DNA of 49,461 nucleotides from Bacteroidota bacterium (GTDB lineage Bacteria > Bacteroidota > Ignavibacteria > UBA10030 > UBA6906): NCBI GenBank assembly GCA_019637975.1, contig JAHBUR010000032.1, forward strand, positions 1 to 49,461, given 5' to 3'. Every line of letters starts with the position of its first letter. Positions within the stretch are counted from its first letter, which is position 1. Shown in pieces: positions 39,808-49,018 of this stretch. The notes beneath the pieces were generated by a model. It searched no databases. It was not told where the DNA came from and worked only from the letters and a program-made list of their open reading frames with translations. Position numbers and translations under genes: made by a program.

Positions 39808-41012
39808 GAGACTGTTTTTCCTTCGACAATAGCTTTCGTATCGAGGGCAATTACCAATTCCTCATTGGTGGGGATGACAAAGACTCTTGTGCCGGAATCT
39901 GGTGTTGTAATCGGCTTTTCTTTTTCATTCGACCGGTTTGCTTCATCATCAATCGTGATTCCGAAGTAACGCATGTCCTCACAACACGCCGCGCGTACGT
40001 CGGCACTGTTTTCGCCTATGCCTCCCGTGAACACGACGCAATCGAGGCCCCCCATTGCCGCTGCGTACGCCCCGATGTATTTTTTCACACGATAACAAAA
40101 GACATCGAAGGCGTACGTTGACTTCTTGTCGCCGTTCTTCATTTCCTGAATTACTTCACGCATGTCGCTGCTCACGCCGGAAATTCCCTGCAAACCGCTG
40201 TGCTTGTTCAATAGTGTGTTCGCCTCGGCAAGGGTAATTCCTTCTTTTCCCATGATGTAGAGAACGATGGAAGCATCAATATCACCTGATCGTGTTCCCA
40301 TTAACAGACCCTCAAGAGGAGTGAACCCCATTGTTGTGTCTATCGAAATGCCTTCGTTGATAGCCGCCATGCTGCACCCGTTCCCGAGGTGGCAGGTAAT
40401 GATTTTCAACGAGTGATAGTCACGCTGCATAATGGCGGCAGCCCGTTCGGACACGTAACGGTGGGAAGCGCCGTGAAATCCGTAACGGCGGATTCTGTAT
40501 TGTGAATAGAGCGAGTAGGGAAGTCCGTACAGAAATGCCTTTCGCGGCATTTTCTGATGGAAGGCTGTATCAAACACGCCGACTTGAGGCGTGCCCGGAA
40601 GGTTCACCTGACAGGCATTGATGCCGCGGAGATTGTGCGGATTGTGCAGAGGGGCAATTTCAAAATTGTCGCGGATACTTTTGATAACCTCGTCGGTGAT
40701 AAGAACAGAGCCGCTGAATGTTTCGCCGCCATGTACGACGCGGTGGCCGATGGCGTGAATGTCGGACTTGTCATTGATAACGCCATGGTTCCGGCTGAGA
40801 AGAACGGCAAGGATATATTCAATGGCTACGATGTGGTCGACGATCTCACCGGCAATGGTGATCTCATCACCGTCATGACGTATGTTCTTCAGAGTCGCGC
40901 CGCTCATGCCGATGCGCTCGACACTTCCTTTGGCGAGCCACTTCTGGGAGTCGGCTTCGATGAGTTGATATTTGACAGACGAACTGCCGCAATTGAGAAC
41001 GAGGATATTCAT
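39804..41012 (-). CDS. ackA: Acetate kinase AckA
   Basis: A 402-residue enzyme that converts acetyl phosphate and ADP to acetate and ATP. Motifs are NCGSSSVKYQL (Asn7), HRVVHGGE, FDTAFHQ with the catalytic Asp, GFHGASHRYV, CHLGNGCS and FTGGIGENS. The length is that of the family. No phosphotransacetylase gene is beside it. It is the last gene in a minus-strand run 30 bases after the PduT-like gene; in propanediol-utilisation operons the related kinase PduW has the same role of ATP recovery from the acyl phosphate. Propionate use is possible but cannot be told apart here. Confidence 0.95.
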   Translation of the reverse strand: MNILVLNCGSSSVKYQLIEADSQKWLAKGSVERIGMSGATLKNIRHDGDEITIAGEIVDHIVAIEYILAVLLSRNHGVINDKSDIHAIGHRVVHGGETFSGSVLITDEVIKSIRDNFEIAPLHNPHNLRGINACQVNLPGTPQVGVFDTAFHQKMPRKAFLYGLPYSLYSQYRIRRYGFHGASHRYVSERAAAIMQRDYHSLKIITCHLGNGCSMAAINEGISIDTTMGFTPLEGLLMGTRSGDIDASIVLYIMGKEGITLAEANTLLNKHSGLQGISGVSSDMREVIQEMKNGDKKSTYAFDVFCYRVKKYIGAYAAAMGGLDCVVFTGGIGENSADVRAACCEDMRYFGITIDDEANRSNEKEKPITTPDSGTRVFVIPTNEELVIALDTKAIVEGKTVS

Positions 41013-41042
41013 GTACTTTATGTTCAGAATGTTGGATGAACC

Positions 41043-41594
41043 TTACACAACTTCGCTCAGTAGTTCTTTCCTGGGAGAAGGAATAACAACCTTGTTGACA
41101 AGTAGCCCTTTTTCCGCAACAACTGCCGCCCCGGCATCGACTGCTGAACGAACCGCCGCAACATCACCTGTCATTGTGCAGAAGGCTTTGCCCCCCAATG
41201 CCATCGCAAGACGGATCTCGATAAGTTCGACTGCTGCCGTTTTCACAGCGGCATCCGCCGCCTCGATAAGTGAGGCCACTGAGAATGATTCGATAATTCC
41301 CATGGCATTGAACGACTCGACCTTGTTTGTGCCGGAAATGGCGGGGAAAACGGATTCATGCACATTCGGAATCACGAATGTGTCAATGACGCAGCCCCTG
41401 CCGATTGCAGCTCCGGCTTCAACGCTTGCCTTCACAGCGGCAACGTCGCCACCAATAAGTACCATGTACTTCCCTGAACAGATTGAACGGGCAAGAAGGA
41501 TTTCCGTTTCCGCAGCTTTCAACATAGCGTCTGCGACTTCAAATCCCGCGGCGATGCTGCCGAGTTCAATCAGGCCTATCGAGTTCTTCTTCAT
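41043..41594 (-). CDS. pduT: PduT-like microcompartment shell protein (tandem BMC domain)
   Basis: A 183-residue protein with two BMC domains in tandem, the trimeric BMC-T type. Domain 1 (residues 1-90) has GLIELGSIAAGFEVADAMLK and GKYMVLIGGDVAAVKASVEA; domain 2 (95-180) has GIIESFSVASLIEAADAAVK and GDVAAVRSAVDAGA. Cys39 in SICSGKY matches the pore cysteine that holds a [4Fe-4S] cluster in PduT, so electrons could pass through the shell. PduT works with the flavoprotein-like PduS, and the pduS-like gene is 25 bases upstream. No hexamer (BMC-H) or pentamer gene is in the window, so the shell proper must be encoded elsewhere. Confidence 0.9.
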   Translation of the reverse strand: MKKNSIGLIELGSIAAGFEVADAMLKAAETEILLARSICSGKYMVLIGGDVAAVKASVEAGAAIGRGCVIDTFVIPNVHESVFPAISGTNKVESFNAMGIIESFSVASLIEAADAAVKTAAVELIEIRLAMALGGKAFCTMTGDVAAVRSAVDAGAAVVAEKGLLVNKVVIPSPRKELLSEVV

Positions 41595-41619
41595 CGAATC
41601 TTCTCACATAAGTTAACGT

Positions 41620-42936
41620 TCAGGGTACGCGTTCAAGCACAATAGAGTCTCCGATGCTTTGTACAACTCCGTCGATGCTTGCGTGTACGCGAGCGCCAAG
41701 CTTGCCATCCGGGATTTCCCCGATGCATTGTCCTTTTGTCACTCGTTCACCGACACGAACCGCAGGCTCTGCGCTGACGCCGATGTGCTGGAACAACGGA
41801 ACTTCAACACGTGAAGGTTGCATCGCTACGTCGCTGAATTGAGATTCACAGTCATACTCGGCGATGCCGAGCCGTTTCACCAACATCTTCAGTGGAGTTC
41901 TTCTGCCTTCATACATCGGATGCGGCTCAACCTCCATCTTGCCGGACCACTTCACGCCCTGTTCCTTCATGTCGCGCTTGCTCTTGTCGCATGCCTCCTT
42001 CGGGAAGAGACTTTCGGGGCAGGCGTACAGCGTGCAGAGTCCGCACGAACAACAGAGTTCGGCATACTGATTCCAGAATGCTTCGCCCGTGGCAGTGAAT
42101 CCGAGACTGCGCATTACTTTGTGTGGCTGAACATCGTAGCCAAGGATGTATCTTGGACATAGCTCCGTGCAGTAGCTGCATTGATCGCACGCCGATTTGC
42201 CGATGCGGTGCATGGAGTGTTCCGGCTGTGCTTTGCGCTGCACAAGCGTATGTTCCAGAGGAAGAACAACCAGCCCGGCTGTGGTTTTTGTGATGGGAAG
42301 ATCGAGATTGAACTCCAGTTTCCCCATCATAATTCCACCCACAAATACTGCAAACTCTGACAGACTTGCGCCGCCGGCAGCCTTTATCGCATCTCTGTAA
42401 CTCATCCCAATCGGAACCACAACCGAAACAGGATGGTGGACCGCGCCCGCGACAGTTATGAACTTCTCCGTAACGGGTTTTCCTTCAGAAGCGAGGGAGA
42501 TGTTGTACAGCGTCTCAACATTGTTGACAACCACACCGATGTTCAGCGGAATGCCTTTAGGCGGAATGAGCCGTCCGGTCGCTTCATAGACGAGGATGAA
42601 CTCGTCACCGGAAGGATAGAAATCGCCAAGCTGATGGATTGTGAGCGGAGTGCCCCGAATCGCCTTTTCGAACGCGTCAACGGCAGCTTTGTTCTTTGCC
42701 TTCAGGCCTACGATGCCGCGCCGGGCTTCTGTGGATTTCATCTGTAACGCAACGCCGTGCACGACCCGCTCGGCATAGTGGACCATCAACTCAAAGTCTT
42801 TGTGAATCAATGGTTCACACTCGGCACCGTTCGCAATTACCGTATCAACCTGCGACGACGCCTTCACGTGGGCAGGAAAACCTGCACCGCCCGCTCCGAC
42901 AACACCTGCGTTACGAATGGATTCAATAATGGTCAT
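41620..42936 (-). CDS. pduS: PduS-like SLBB/ferredoxin-domain oxidoreductase
   Basis: A 438-residue RnfC/NuoF-related protein. The N-terminal Rossmann-like part has GAGGAGFPAHVK and GAECEPLIHKD (nucleotide and FMN site) and an SLBB region (PVSVVVPIGMSYRDAIKAAG). Two [4Fe-4S] motifs follow: CDQCSYCTELCP near residue 250 and CCSCGLCTLYACP near 295. The C-terminal part resembles a barrel-sandwich domain. PduS reduces cobalamin or recycles NAD at the microcompartment and binds PduT. No B12-dependent diol dehydratase gene is in the window, so the substrate pathway is open. It is third from last in the minus-strand run and 14 bases after the dehydrogenase gene. Confidence 0.9.
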   Translation of the reverse strand: MTIIESIRNAGVVGAGGAGFPAHVKASSQVDTVIANGAECEPLIHKDFELMVHYAERVVHGVALQMKSTEARRGIVGLKAKNKAAVDAFEKAIRGTPLTIHQLGDFYPSGDEFILVYEATGRLIPPKGIPLNIGVVVNNVETLYNISLASEGKPVTEKFITVAGAVHHPVSVVVPIGMSYRDAIKAAGGASLSEFAVFVGGIMMGKLEFNLDLPITKTTAGLVVLPLEHTLVQRKAQPEHSMHRIGKSACDQCSYCTELCPRYILGYDVQPHKVMRSLGFTATGEAFWNQYAELCCSCGLCTLYACPESLFPKEACDKSKRDMKEQGVKWSGKMEVEPHPMYEGRRTPLKMLVKRLGIAEYDCESQFSDVAMQPSRVEVPLFQHIGVSAEPAVRVGERVTKGQCIGEIPDGKLGARVHASIDGVVQSIGDSIVLERVP

Positions 42937-42950
42937 GGCGCAGACTTGAC

Positions 42951-43898
42951 TTAAGATTTTGTGCCGTTCAAACGTTTGCCATCCGCGTCGTACTTGAAAA
43001 ATCCCTCTTTCACCTTCTTGCCCAATTTACCCTCTCGCACCATTCGTCGAAGTAACGGGCAGGGGCGGTAGCGGGGCTCGCCAAGCTCGTGGAACAACGT
43101 CTCCATCCACATCAGCACTTCATCAAGTCCCATGGTGTCCGCCATTTCGAGCGGGCCGGTTGGCATTCCGTACCCGAGTCGTAACGCGGTATCAATATCG
43201 TCCGCTTTTGCAATACCCTCCATCAGAACGTGCATCGCCTCGTTGAGAATCGGAAGAATAACCCGGGTCGTAACGAATCCGGGATACTCGAATACCTCCA
43301 CCGGCGTTTTGCCGATGCGTTGGGCAAATCGTCTTACGAGCTTATACGTTTCATCAGATGTCTTCATAGCGCGCACGATTTCAACCAGTGGAACCGATAC
43401 AACAGGGTTGAGAAAGTGCATGCCGATGATACGCTCGGGGCGTTTGCTGAATTCGGCCAGCTTCGTAAGATTGAGCGTTGCAGTGTTGGAGATGAATACC
43501 GCATCTTCTTTCCCGACCGAATAAAACGCTTCGATCAGCTGGCGCTTTGCCTCGAAATTCTCATCGATTGCTTCGATGATCAAGTCGCAACCCTTCAGAT
43601 CAGCGATGTTTGTCGTGGTTTTGATGCGGGAGAGAACTGCCCGCTTCTCCGACGCGGTTTTGCTCCACCGCTTGATTTCCACATCCATCGTTTTGGCCAG
43701 GTTCTCGAGGCCCGCTTTGAGAGATCGCTCATTTTTTTCCACCACCATTACTTCGATTCCTGCTCCTGCAACGGTCTCCGCAATGCCTTGACCCATTACG
43801 CCAAGACCGATAACGCCAACGAGAGAAAAATCATCCTTCCCTTTTCGTTGCGCGAGAAGAGGCGTTTGCAAATCTTCAAATTTCAATTTTGCTGCCAT
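42951..43898 (-). CDS. 3-hydroxyacyl-CoA (3-hydroxybutyryl-CoA) dehydrogenase
   Basis: A 315-residue NAD(P)-dependent enzyme that interconverts 3-hydroxyacyl-CoA and 3-oxoacyl-CoA. The Rossmann motif is GVIGLGVMGQGIAETVAGAG (near residue 28), and the catalytic His is in GMHFLNPV with Glu downstream in VEIV. The C-terminal domain has GFVTTRVILPILNEA and GYGMPTGPLEMAD. The usual SNTSS segment reads SNTATLNL. A 25-residue N-terminal extension before the Rossmann fold is longer than in many bacterial members. It leads the PduS-PduT-AckA gene group with 14 bases to pduS, and 39 bases separate it from the Yip1-type gene upstream. Confidence 0.9.
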   Translation of the reverse strand: MAAKLKFEDLQTPLLAQRKGKDDFSLVGVIGLGVMGQGIAETVAGAGIEVMVVEKNERSLKAGLENLAKTMDVEIKRWSKTASEKRAVLSRIKTTTNIADLKGCDLIIEAIDENFEAKRQLIEAFYSVGKEDAVFISNTATLNLTKLAEFSKRPERIIGMHFLNPVVSVPLVEIVRAMKTSDETYKLVRRFAQRIGKTPVEVFEYPGFVTTRVILPILNEAMHVLMEGIAKADDIDTALRLGYGMPTGPLEMADTMGLDEVLMWMETLFHELGEPRYRPCPLLRRMVREGKLGKKVKEGFFKYDADGKRLNGTKS

Positions 43899-43937
43899 GT
43901 GCCTTTCACTTTCAGTAGAATAATCAGAATGAACTTC

Positions 43938-44624
43938 CTACAATCCGAAATGTAATGTATTCCGTAAGAGTGCCACTGCGCCGGCGTCAAACAGAAGCAA
44001 TCCAAGAAACGCAAGCAAGACTACGATAAGGGACTTCCGGCGAGACATGCCTGACTGCACCGAAATCCCCTTCGTGAGTACGAGTACGTACAATAACGTA
44101 AAGAAATTGATTGAGTTTAACAACGAAAACGTCACGCTATCTTTGGTTGAGATGAGATATGCAGCACTAAATGGGACAAGAGCAGGCATCTTTAGGAATA
44201 CGCTTCCTCGTAAAGTAAGACCAATCAATGTTGCCAGTTGTGAAAGGACACCTATCATCTCGGCATGGACGCAAAGCGAGAACACTTTCACGAAATGCAA
44301 TTGCTCGGGCGAACGAACAGTTCTTCCGATCAGAAAAAGCGTACATGCAAAGGACGACCAACCAATCAAGAGACGAATAGGCAGAAAAGAACTGCGCAGC
44401 GGCAACTCACTGTGAAGTGTTTGCGCTACCGCCGCTTTGTCGCCTGCATTTGCCGATGCGGGCAGATGTGCAAGCGTTGCTTCAATGAGAAAAGGGTGCG
44501 TCAGAACGTAAAGGACGATACTGATGGCTGCAAGCATCAGAAACGGCGCCAGCCATTCCGGTTTTGATTTGATTCGTGCGAGAGTCGCTCCGGGCGAGTA
44601 GAGGATGGCGAACGGTGTCAGCAT
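43938..44624 (-). CDS. Yip1 family membrane protein
   Basis: A 228-residue protein with about five membrane helices. The soluble start MLTPFAILYSPGATLARIK matches the Yip1 opening, where a short segment ahead of the first helix contains SPxxTF/L-like residues. Bacterial Yip1 proteins have no agreed function; many sit next to ABC transporters, as here. The ATG at 44624 is one base after the stop of the ATPase gene upstream, so they are translated together. Confidence 0.7.
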   Translation of the reverse strand: MLTPFAILYSPGATLARIKSKPEWLAPFLMLAAISIVLYVLTHPFLIEATLAHLPASANAGDKAAVAQTLHSELPLRSSFLPIRLLIGWSSFACTLFLIGRTVRSPEQLHFVKVFSLCVHAEMIGVLSQLATLIGLTLRGSVFLKMPALVPFSAAYLISTKDSVTFSLLNSINFFTLLYVLVLTKGISVQSGMSRRKSLIVVLLAFLGLLLFDAGAVALLRNTLHFGL

Positions 44625-44625
44625 G

Positions 44626-45414
44626 TCAGAGCCATGAGAGATGTTTCTTCTTGAGCTTGTCCGACACCAGGTCGACGAACAGCTCTTCAAGCGAAGTGTA
44701 GGTTGAGTGTACGAGTTCTCCTTTTGCCCGCAAGCGAATGTCTGATGTCAGACATTGAAGCAGGGCGTTTCCCTGATGAATGATGGCAATTTCGTTGCAG
44801 AATTTTTCGACGGTATCCAGTACGTGTGATGTGATGAAGATTGTTGTTCCGCCCCGTGCCATCATCTGCAAACTCTCTTTGATGGAACTCGCGGCGAGGG
44901 CATCAATGCCTTCGAGCGGCTCATCAAGCACAATTAATTCCGGTTTGTGGATGATGGCGGCGGCCAGCGACACTTTCTTTTTCATCCCGGTTGAGAAGGA
45001 TTCGATCGGGTCGTCACCTTTCTCCCTCAAATCAAAAAAATCGAGCAACTCCTCGGTTCTCTCTTCGATCTGTTCCCGGGCCAAGCCGTACATTGTCCCT
45101 ACAAAACGGAAGTACTCGCCTGCAGACATCCAATCAAAATACAGGGGTTCGTCAAGCACAAACCCGACCCGCTGCAAATGACTGTTGCCGTGTTCAACGA
45201 GTTCTTTTCCGAATAGCCGGAGAGTTCCAGAATCCTTGCTGCTGAGTCCGGCAAGAATGCGAATGGTTGTGGTTTTCCCGGCACCGTTCAATCCGAGGAA
45301 TCCGAAGATTGTTCCTTCCCGAACTTTCAGCGAAAGCCCGTCAAGGGCCTTGTGGCCGCTGTCGTACGTCTTGACGAGATTCTCGATTTCAATGATGTTC
45401 AGAGAGTTGTGCAT
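44626..45414 (-). CDS. ABC transporter ATP-binding protein (second module)
   Basis: A 262-residue ATPase with Walker A GLNGAGKTT, Q-loop region VGFVLDEPLYFDW, signature FSTGMKKKVSLA, Walker B LIVLDEPLEGID and switch His in ITSHVLD. It belongs to the ABC-2 export group. The ATG at 45414 overlaps the stop of the membrane-protein gene upstream by 16 bases. With the membrane proteins at 45399-46811 it forms a complete exporter; the cargo is unknown. Confidence 0.88.
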   Translation of the reverse strand: MHNSLNIIEIENLVKTYDSGHKALDGLSLKVREGTIFGFLGLNGAGKTTTIRILAGLSSKDSGTLRLFGKELVEHGNSHLQRVGFVLDEPLYFDWMSAGEYFRFVGTMYGLAREQIEERTEELLDFFDLREKGDDPIESFSTGMKKKVSLAAAIIHKPELIVLDEPLEGIDALAASSIKESLQMMARGGTTIFITSHVLDTVEKFCNEIAIIHQGNALLQCLTSDIRLRAKGELVHSTYTSLEELFVDLVSDKLKKKHLSWL

Positions 45415-46067
45415 AGCAGGGTTTTCTGTTGTTCGATCTTCAAAGCGATATTCGGCAGCGAGTACCTGTACCAGTACCACGCCATTCCCGTTGCATACAA
45501 CACGTTGAGGATAGGAAGGCGAACGATAACCGTCAATACGATGTAGGGGAGTGACAGGACAACCACAAACAACAACATTCCAACTGCTTGCACCAAATCG
45601 TCAATGTGCCAGCGTCCGGATTTGCGAGGCGAGCGCAACGATTCGGTGTTGCCGACATGCAGCAATGGAAATATGATGGTCGATGCATACAGGAATGATT
45701 CGTGGATATGTCGTATGTCGAACGGCTTGGGAGAAAAATAGAGAACCGTTATTGAGACGAGGATTGTGACAATTCCCGTGAGAAGAATTGTGGCGAGGTT
45801 CTTCACCAACACAATTCTTCTCCATGAAACAGGAAACAGGCTGAGGGCTTCCAATTCGTGTGGTGAACGAAAGAGGATATTGTTGAACTGCCATTCCAAA
45901 ATTGCAAAGACGGTCAGAAACACGACAACAAGAGGAGATACCTCGCTTTCCTGCACAACCAGAAAAATCGCCGCGAGCATCAACAGGACGAAAACCGGAA
46001 TACGCTTTGCCGAGAAACATTGGCGCAGTTCCATAACGAAGATCAATTTCTCGCGGTCGCTAAACAT
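45399..46067 (-). CDS. ABC transporter membrane subunit, unclassified
   Basis: A 222-residue protein with about six helices. It has no motif that I can match to a named family, but its place between an ABC ATPase and another membrane protein marks it as a permease subunit. The stretch FRSPHELEALSLFPVSWRRI before the third helix, near residue 75, resembles coupling regions seen in large bacterial ABC exporters. It overlaps the ATPase gene downstream. Confidence 0.65.
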   Translation of the reverse strand: MFSDREKLIFVMELRQCFSAKRIPVFVLLMLAAIFLVVQESEVSPLVVVFLTVFAILEWQFNNILFRSPHELEALSLFPVSWRRIVLVKNLATILLTGIVTILVSITVLYFSPKPFDIRHIHESFLYASTIIFPLLHVGNTESLRSPRKSGRWHIDDLVQAVGMLLFVVVLSLPYIVLTVIVRLPILNVLYATGMAWYWYRYSLPNIALKIEQQKTLLCTTL

Positions 46068-46094
46068 ACGAAGCTCAAAACGTCGGCAGTATGT

Positions 46095-46811
46095 TCATAA
46101 GAATCTTTTCCCGAGCCAAATGACCCCTGCTGCGACCGCCGTCAACAACACAAGATTCAGAAGAACTGTGAACCAATCGCCACTGAGGGCCGACAGGATT
46201 CCATTCACACAGAAATTCACCAGAGGAACCTTTTGTAGTATCGCATCCGCCTCATATGCGAAGGAGCCGACCAATGCAGCGAACGCAGCAAGGGCAACAA
46301 CAACCAACGCAATTCCGACAGATGCCCCTTTTTTCTCAAGGTGAAGAAATACCGCTGCTGCGATAGTCGAGATGTTCGTCACCAGCAGGAGGTACAACAC
46401 CACGGCTGTGATTCCGACGGTAATGTGATGCCAGTACAGTACAATCAGAAAGAAGGCATTGCTCGACATCAAGGCGATGGAGAACGGATGCCTGAGGTTC
46501 GCTGTGATGACAAACAGTATTCTGCTCAGAGCCGTCGTGGGAAGCAGACGCACTTTTTCCAGAATGTCACGGCTGCTTCCGACAAAATAGGAAAGTCCGA
46601 CAAGCACAAATACGACGGAATGGCTGAACAAGAACAGCGATAGATGGTATCCCTCCCGATCAATCCGCAACACGTTCTCTGACAATCCCGACGGAATGAG
46701 GTTGAGAATGGCAAGAATGAAGGCATACAGCTTGATACGCGGAGACAGTGCCGACAGTTGTTCCGTATCAACGGCGAGAAGTGTCTGCGCAATATTGGCT
46801 GACGAACGCAT
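46095..46811 (-). CDS. ABC transporter membrane subunit, unclassified
   Basis: A 238-residue membrane protein with about six helices and a short soluble segment at each end. It begins 2 bases after the stop of the small periplasmic protein gene and is followed by a second membrane protein 27 bases on. I recognise no named family; the context fits one half of a two-protein permease driven by the ATPase at 44626-45414. Confidence 0.65.
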   Translation of the reverse strand: MRSSANIAQTLLAVDTEQLSALSPRIKLYAFILAILNLIPSGLSENVLRIDREGYHLSLFLFSHSVVFVLVGLSYFVGSSRDILEKVRLLPTTALSRILFVITANLRHPFSIALMSSNAFFLIVLYWHHITVGITAVVLYLLLVTNISTIAAAVFLHLEKKGASVGIALVVVALAAFAALVGSFAYEADAILQKVPLVNFCVNGILSALSGDWFTVLLNLVLLTAVAAGVIWLGKRFL

Positions 46812-46813
46812 GG

Positions 46814-47209
46814 CTATTCTTTCTTCCACGGATCGTCCGGGAAGGTCCAATCGTCGGGAAGGGGAATGTCCCAGACTTTTCCCTCGCCGCGGTCAATTGT
46901 AATGCGCAACGAAAGGGGTTGGTGAGAGATAGCAAACTCTATCTGCAATTTGGTTTTCAGGTAGGAAATGATAGCATTGACTCCGTCCCCGGCCAATACA
47001 TCAGTGAGAACAATGGCATATCCTTTCTGTTGCATTTCTCGCCGGATACGTTTGCGTTCCTCAAGTTGAGGTGAAGTAAGTTCAGAGATTTGAATATTGA
47101 AAGCTTGGGCGAGGCTGTCAAGGTCGGATTGTGAAAGGGATGGTGATTGGCTCGCACTACGGCTGTACAACAAACCCATCACGAAGAAGAGGATGAATAT
47201 GCGATTCAT
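46814..47209 (-). CDS. Small exported protein of unknown function
   Basis: A 131-residue protein with a signal peptide (MNRIFILFFVMGLLYSRSASQ). The mature part has a helical stretch (LDSLAQAFNIQISELTSPQL), then a mixed region ending in WDIPLPDDWTFPDDPWKKE, rich in Trp, Pro and Asp. No family recognised. It lies inside the ABC gene run, 22 bases after a permease gene and 2 bases before the next one, so it is probably an extracytoplasmic accessory part of the exporter system. Confidence 0.7.
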   Translation of the reverse strand: MNRIFILFFVMGLLYSRSASQSPSLSQSDLDSLAQAFNIQISELTSPQLEERKRIRREMQQKGYAIVLTDVLAGDGVNAIISYLKTKLQIEFAISHQPLSLRITIDRGEGKVWDIPLPDDWTFPDDPWKKE

Positions 47210-47231
47210 TGGTTGAAACGTAGAGCTTGGA

Positions 47232-48062
47232 TCAAAAGTCCTTTCTTCTCATTATCCACGCCGAGAATATGAAAATCGCAGATGAAGAAAGAAACGCCTG
47301 AACAAACGGCTTCCATTCCATACTCTTGTGCAGAATCTGATCCGCCAGGCTGCGTTGCATACCGGCAATCTGCGGCAGTATGTAGTAGAGTCCGTCAAGA
47401 ATGCCGCGATAGATCTTGCTCTCGGAAAACAGAAAGAGAATCTCCTCGCGGCTGTCGAGCAAATTGTCGATGAACATCAAATACAGAAAACTGCCGATGA
47501 TAGGAATGGTGGCATTCCGAAACAGAACGCCGAGAAGCAACACTATCGAGAAAATACACCCGAACATGAATGTCATCGTGAACGAGGAGAGGAGGAACTG
47601 AATGTTCCATACACCTGTTCGCAACCCGAATCCCAACCAAATCCCGCCGATGAAATATACGATCACGGCAAGCATCACGGCAACTGCGCCAAGGTATTTA
47701 CCCAGCAGTAACTCCCATCGGGCAAGCGGCTTGGACAAGTACAAGTCGACGGTTCCTTTTTCGAGACTATCCGGAATCACGCTCGCTGTTGCGAAGACGC
47801 CGAACAGCATAATGCCGAAGAACAGACCCTTCGCCAATCCCGTCTGCATTCCGAACACGAGAGTTTCGATTTCTTCAACTGGTGTCGGCGGGCTTACGGG
47901 GTTGCCGAATGCCTTGAGAATAACGCCCTCGTCGGTATATTCAGCGGAGACACTGGCGAGTGTACCGAGCATGATCAGTGTGGAGATTCCGAGCAGAACG
48001 TAGAGTGTTGCTTTCGAAAACAACTCACGAAACGTTGCGAGGATGAGTGTGAGGAGTTTCAT
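47232..48062 (-). CDS. ABC-2 type permease
   Basis: A 276-residue permease with six helices. The N-terminal soluble helix (MKLLTLILATFRELFSKA) and ATASVIPDSLEKGTVDLYLS match the NosY/ABC-2 group, in which the conserved SxxxG segment contacts the ATPase. It overlaps the ATPase gene upstream by ATGA, so they form one module. The cargo is unknown. Confidence 0.85.
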   Translation of the reverse strand: MKLLTLILATFRELFSKATLYVLLGISTLIMLGTLASVSAEYTDEGVILKAFGNPVSPPTPVEEIETLVFGMQTGLAKGLFFGIMLFGVFATASVIPDSLEKGTVDLYLSKPLARWELLLGKYLGAVAVMLAVIVYFIGGIWLGFGLRTGVWNIQFLLSSFTMTFMFGCIFSIVLLLGVLFRNATIPIIGSFLYLMFIDNLLDSREEILFLFSESKIYRGILDGLYYILPQIAGMQRSLADQILHKSMEWKPFVQAFLSSSAIFIFSAWIMRRKDF

Positions 48063-48994
48063 GATGCAACCTCACGCTTGATGAGGTTGATGAAAGAATC
48101 TTCCAGGGAACTGCGCTTCTTTGTGATGTGTGTGATTTCGATTCCGTGTCGTCGGAGCATGTCGATGAGATGATTCAGCTCGGAGACATCTTTGAGTTCG
48201 GCGGAGACGCTCTGCTTGTCAACTCTGAACTTCATCACGGTTGCGGCTGCCTCGTGATAGAAACCTTCTCCGAGCGAGCCTGCAAATCCGATTTCGTAGT
48301 TTGCGTCGGTGACGGTGAGTTCGTCAACCGTTCCCACTTTGAGGAGTTTGCCTTTGTCAAGAATTGCCACTTTGTCGGAGATTAACTCTACTTCTGAAAG
48401 AAGATGAGAGTTGAGAAAAATAGTTTTGCCTTCGGATTTGAGATTTTTCAGAACATCCCGGATTTCTTTCCTGCCGACAGGGTCAACACCGTCGGTCGGC
48501 TCGTCGAGAAAGAGGACTTCCGGATTGTTGATGAGAGATTGCGCAAGGCCGAGACGTTGCATCATCCCTTTCGAGTACTTCTTTACTTTCATCTTTGCCC
48601 ATTGTTCCATTCCGACGAGTTTGAGGAGGGAGGGGGCGCGGGATTTGATATCGGCGGGGTTCATTCCGCTTAACCCGCCGAAGAGCAGCATCACTTGCTC
48701 GCCTGTCAGGTATCCGGGGTAGCGATGATTCTCAGGCAGATATCCGATGCGTTCACGGACTTTGACATCCGGAAGAAGAGTGCCGAGGATGTTCGCCCTT
48801 CCCGATGTGGCGTTGACGAGGCCCAACAAGATTTTGATGAACGTGGTTTTGCCTGCTCCGTTGGGCCCTAACAATCCAAATATCTGCCCCCGCTCGACGC
48901 TGATAGTAAAATCATTGAGAGCTGTTACAGAAAGCCTCTTGTTGACGAAGTCAGAATACGTCTTTGTAAGGGATTCGGAGGAAATGGCAGACAT
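48059..48994 (-). CDS. ABC transporter ATP-binding protein (first module)
   Basis: A 311-residue ATPase with Walker A GPNGAGKTT, signature YSKGMMQRLGLAQ, Walker B VLFLDEPTDGVD and the switch His in NSHLL. About 90 C-terminal residues form a DUF4162-like extension, usual in ABC-2 exporters of drugs or lipids. It is the first gene of the long minus-strand run and has a promoter candidate at 49019-49047. Confidence 0.9.
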   Translation of the reverse strand: MSAISSESLTKTYSDFVNKRLSVTALNDFTISVERGQIFGLLGPNGAGKTTFIKILLGLVNATSGRANILGTLLPDVKVRERIGYLPENHRYPGYLTGEQVMLLFGGLSGMNPADIKSRAPSLLKLVGMEQWAKMKVKKYSKGMMQRLGLAQSLINNPEVLFLDEPTDGVDPVGRKEIRDVLKNLKSEGKTIFLNSHLLSEVELISDKVAILDKGKLLKVGTVDELTVTDANYEIGFAGSLGEGFYHEAAATVMKFRVDKQSVSAELKDVSELNHLIDMLRRHGIEITHITKKRSSLEDSFINLIKREVAS

Positions 48995-49018
48995 TGGTTG
49001 TGTTTTGTTCTGTTACTC

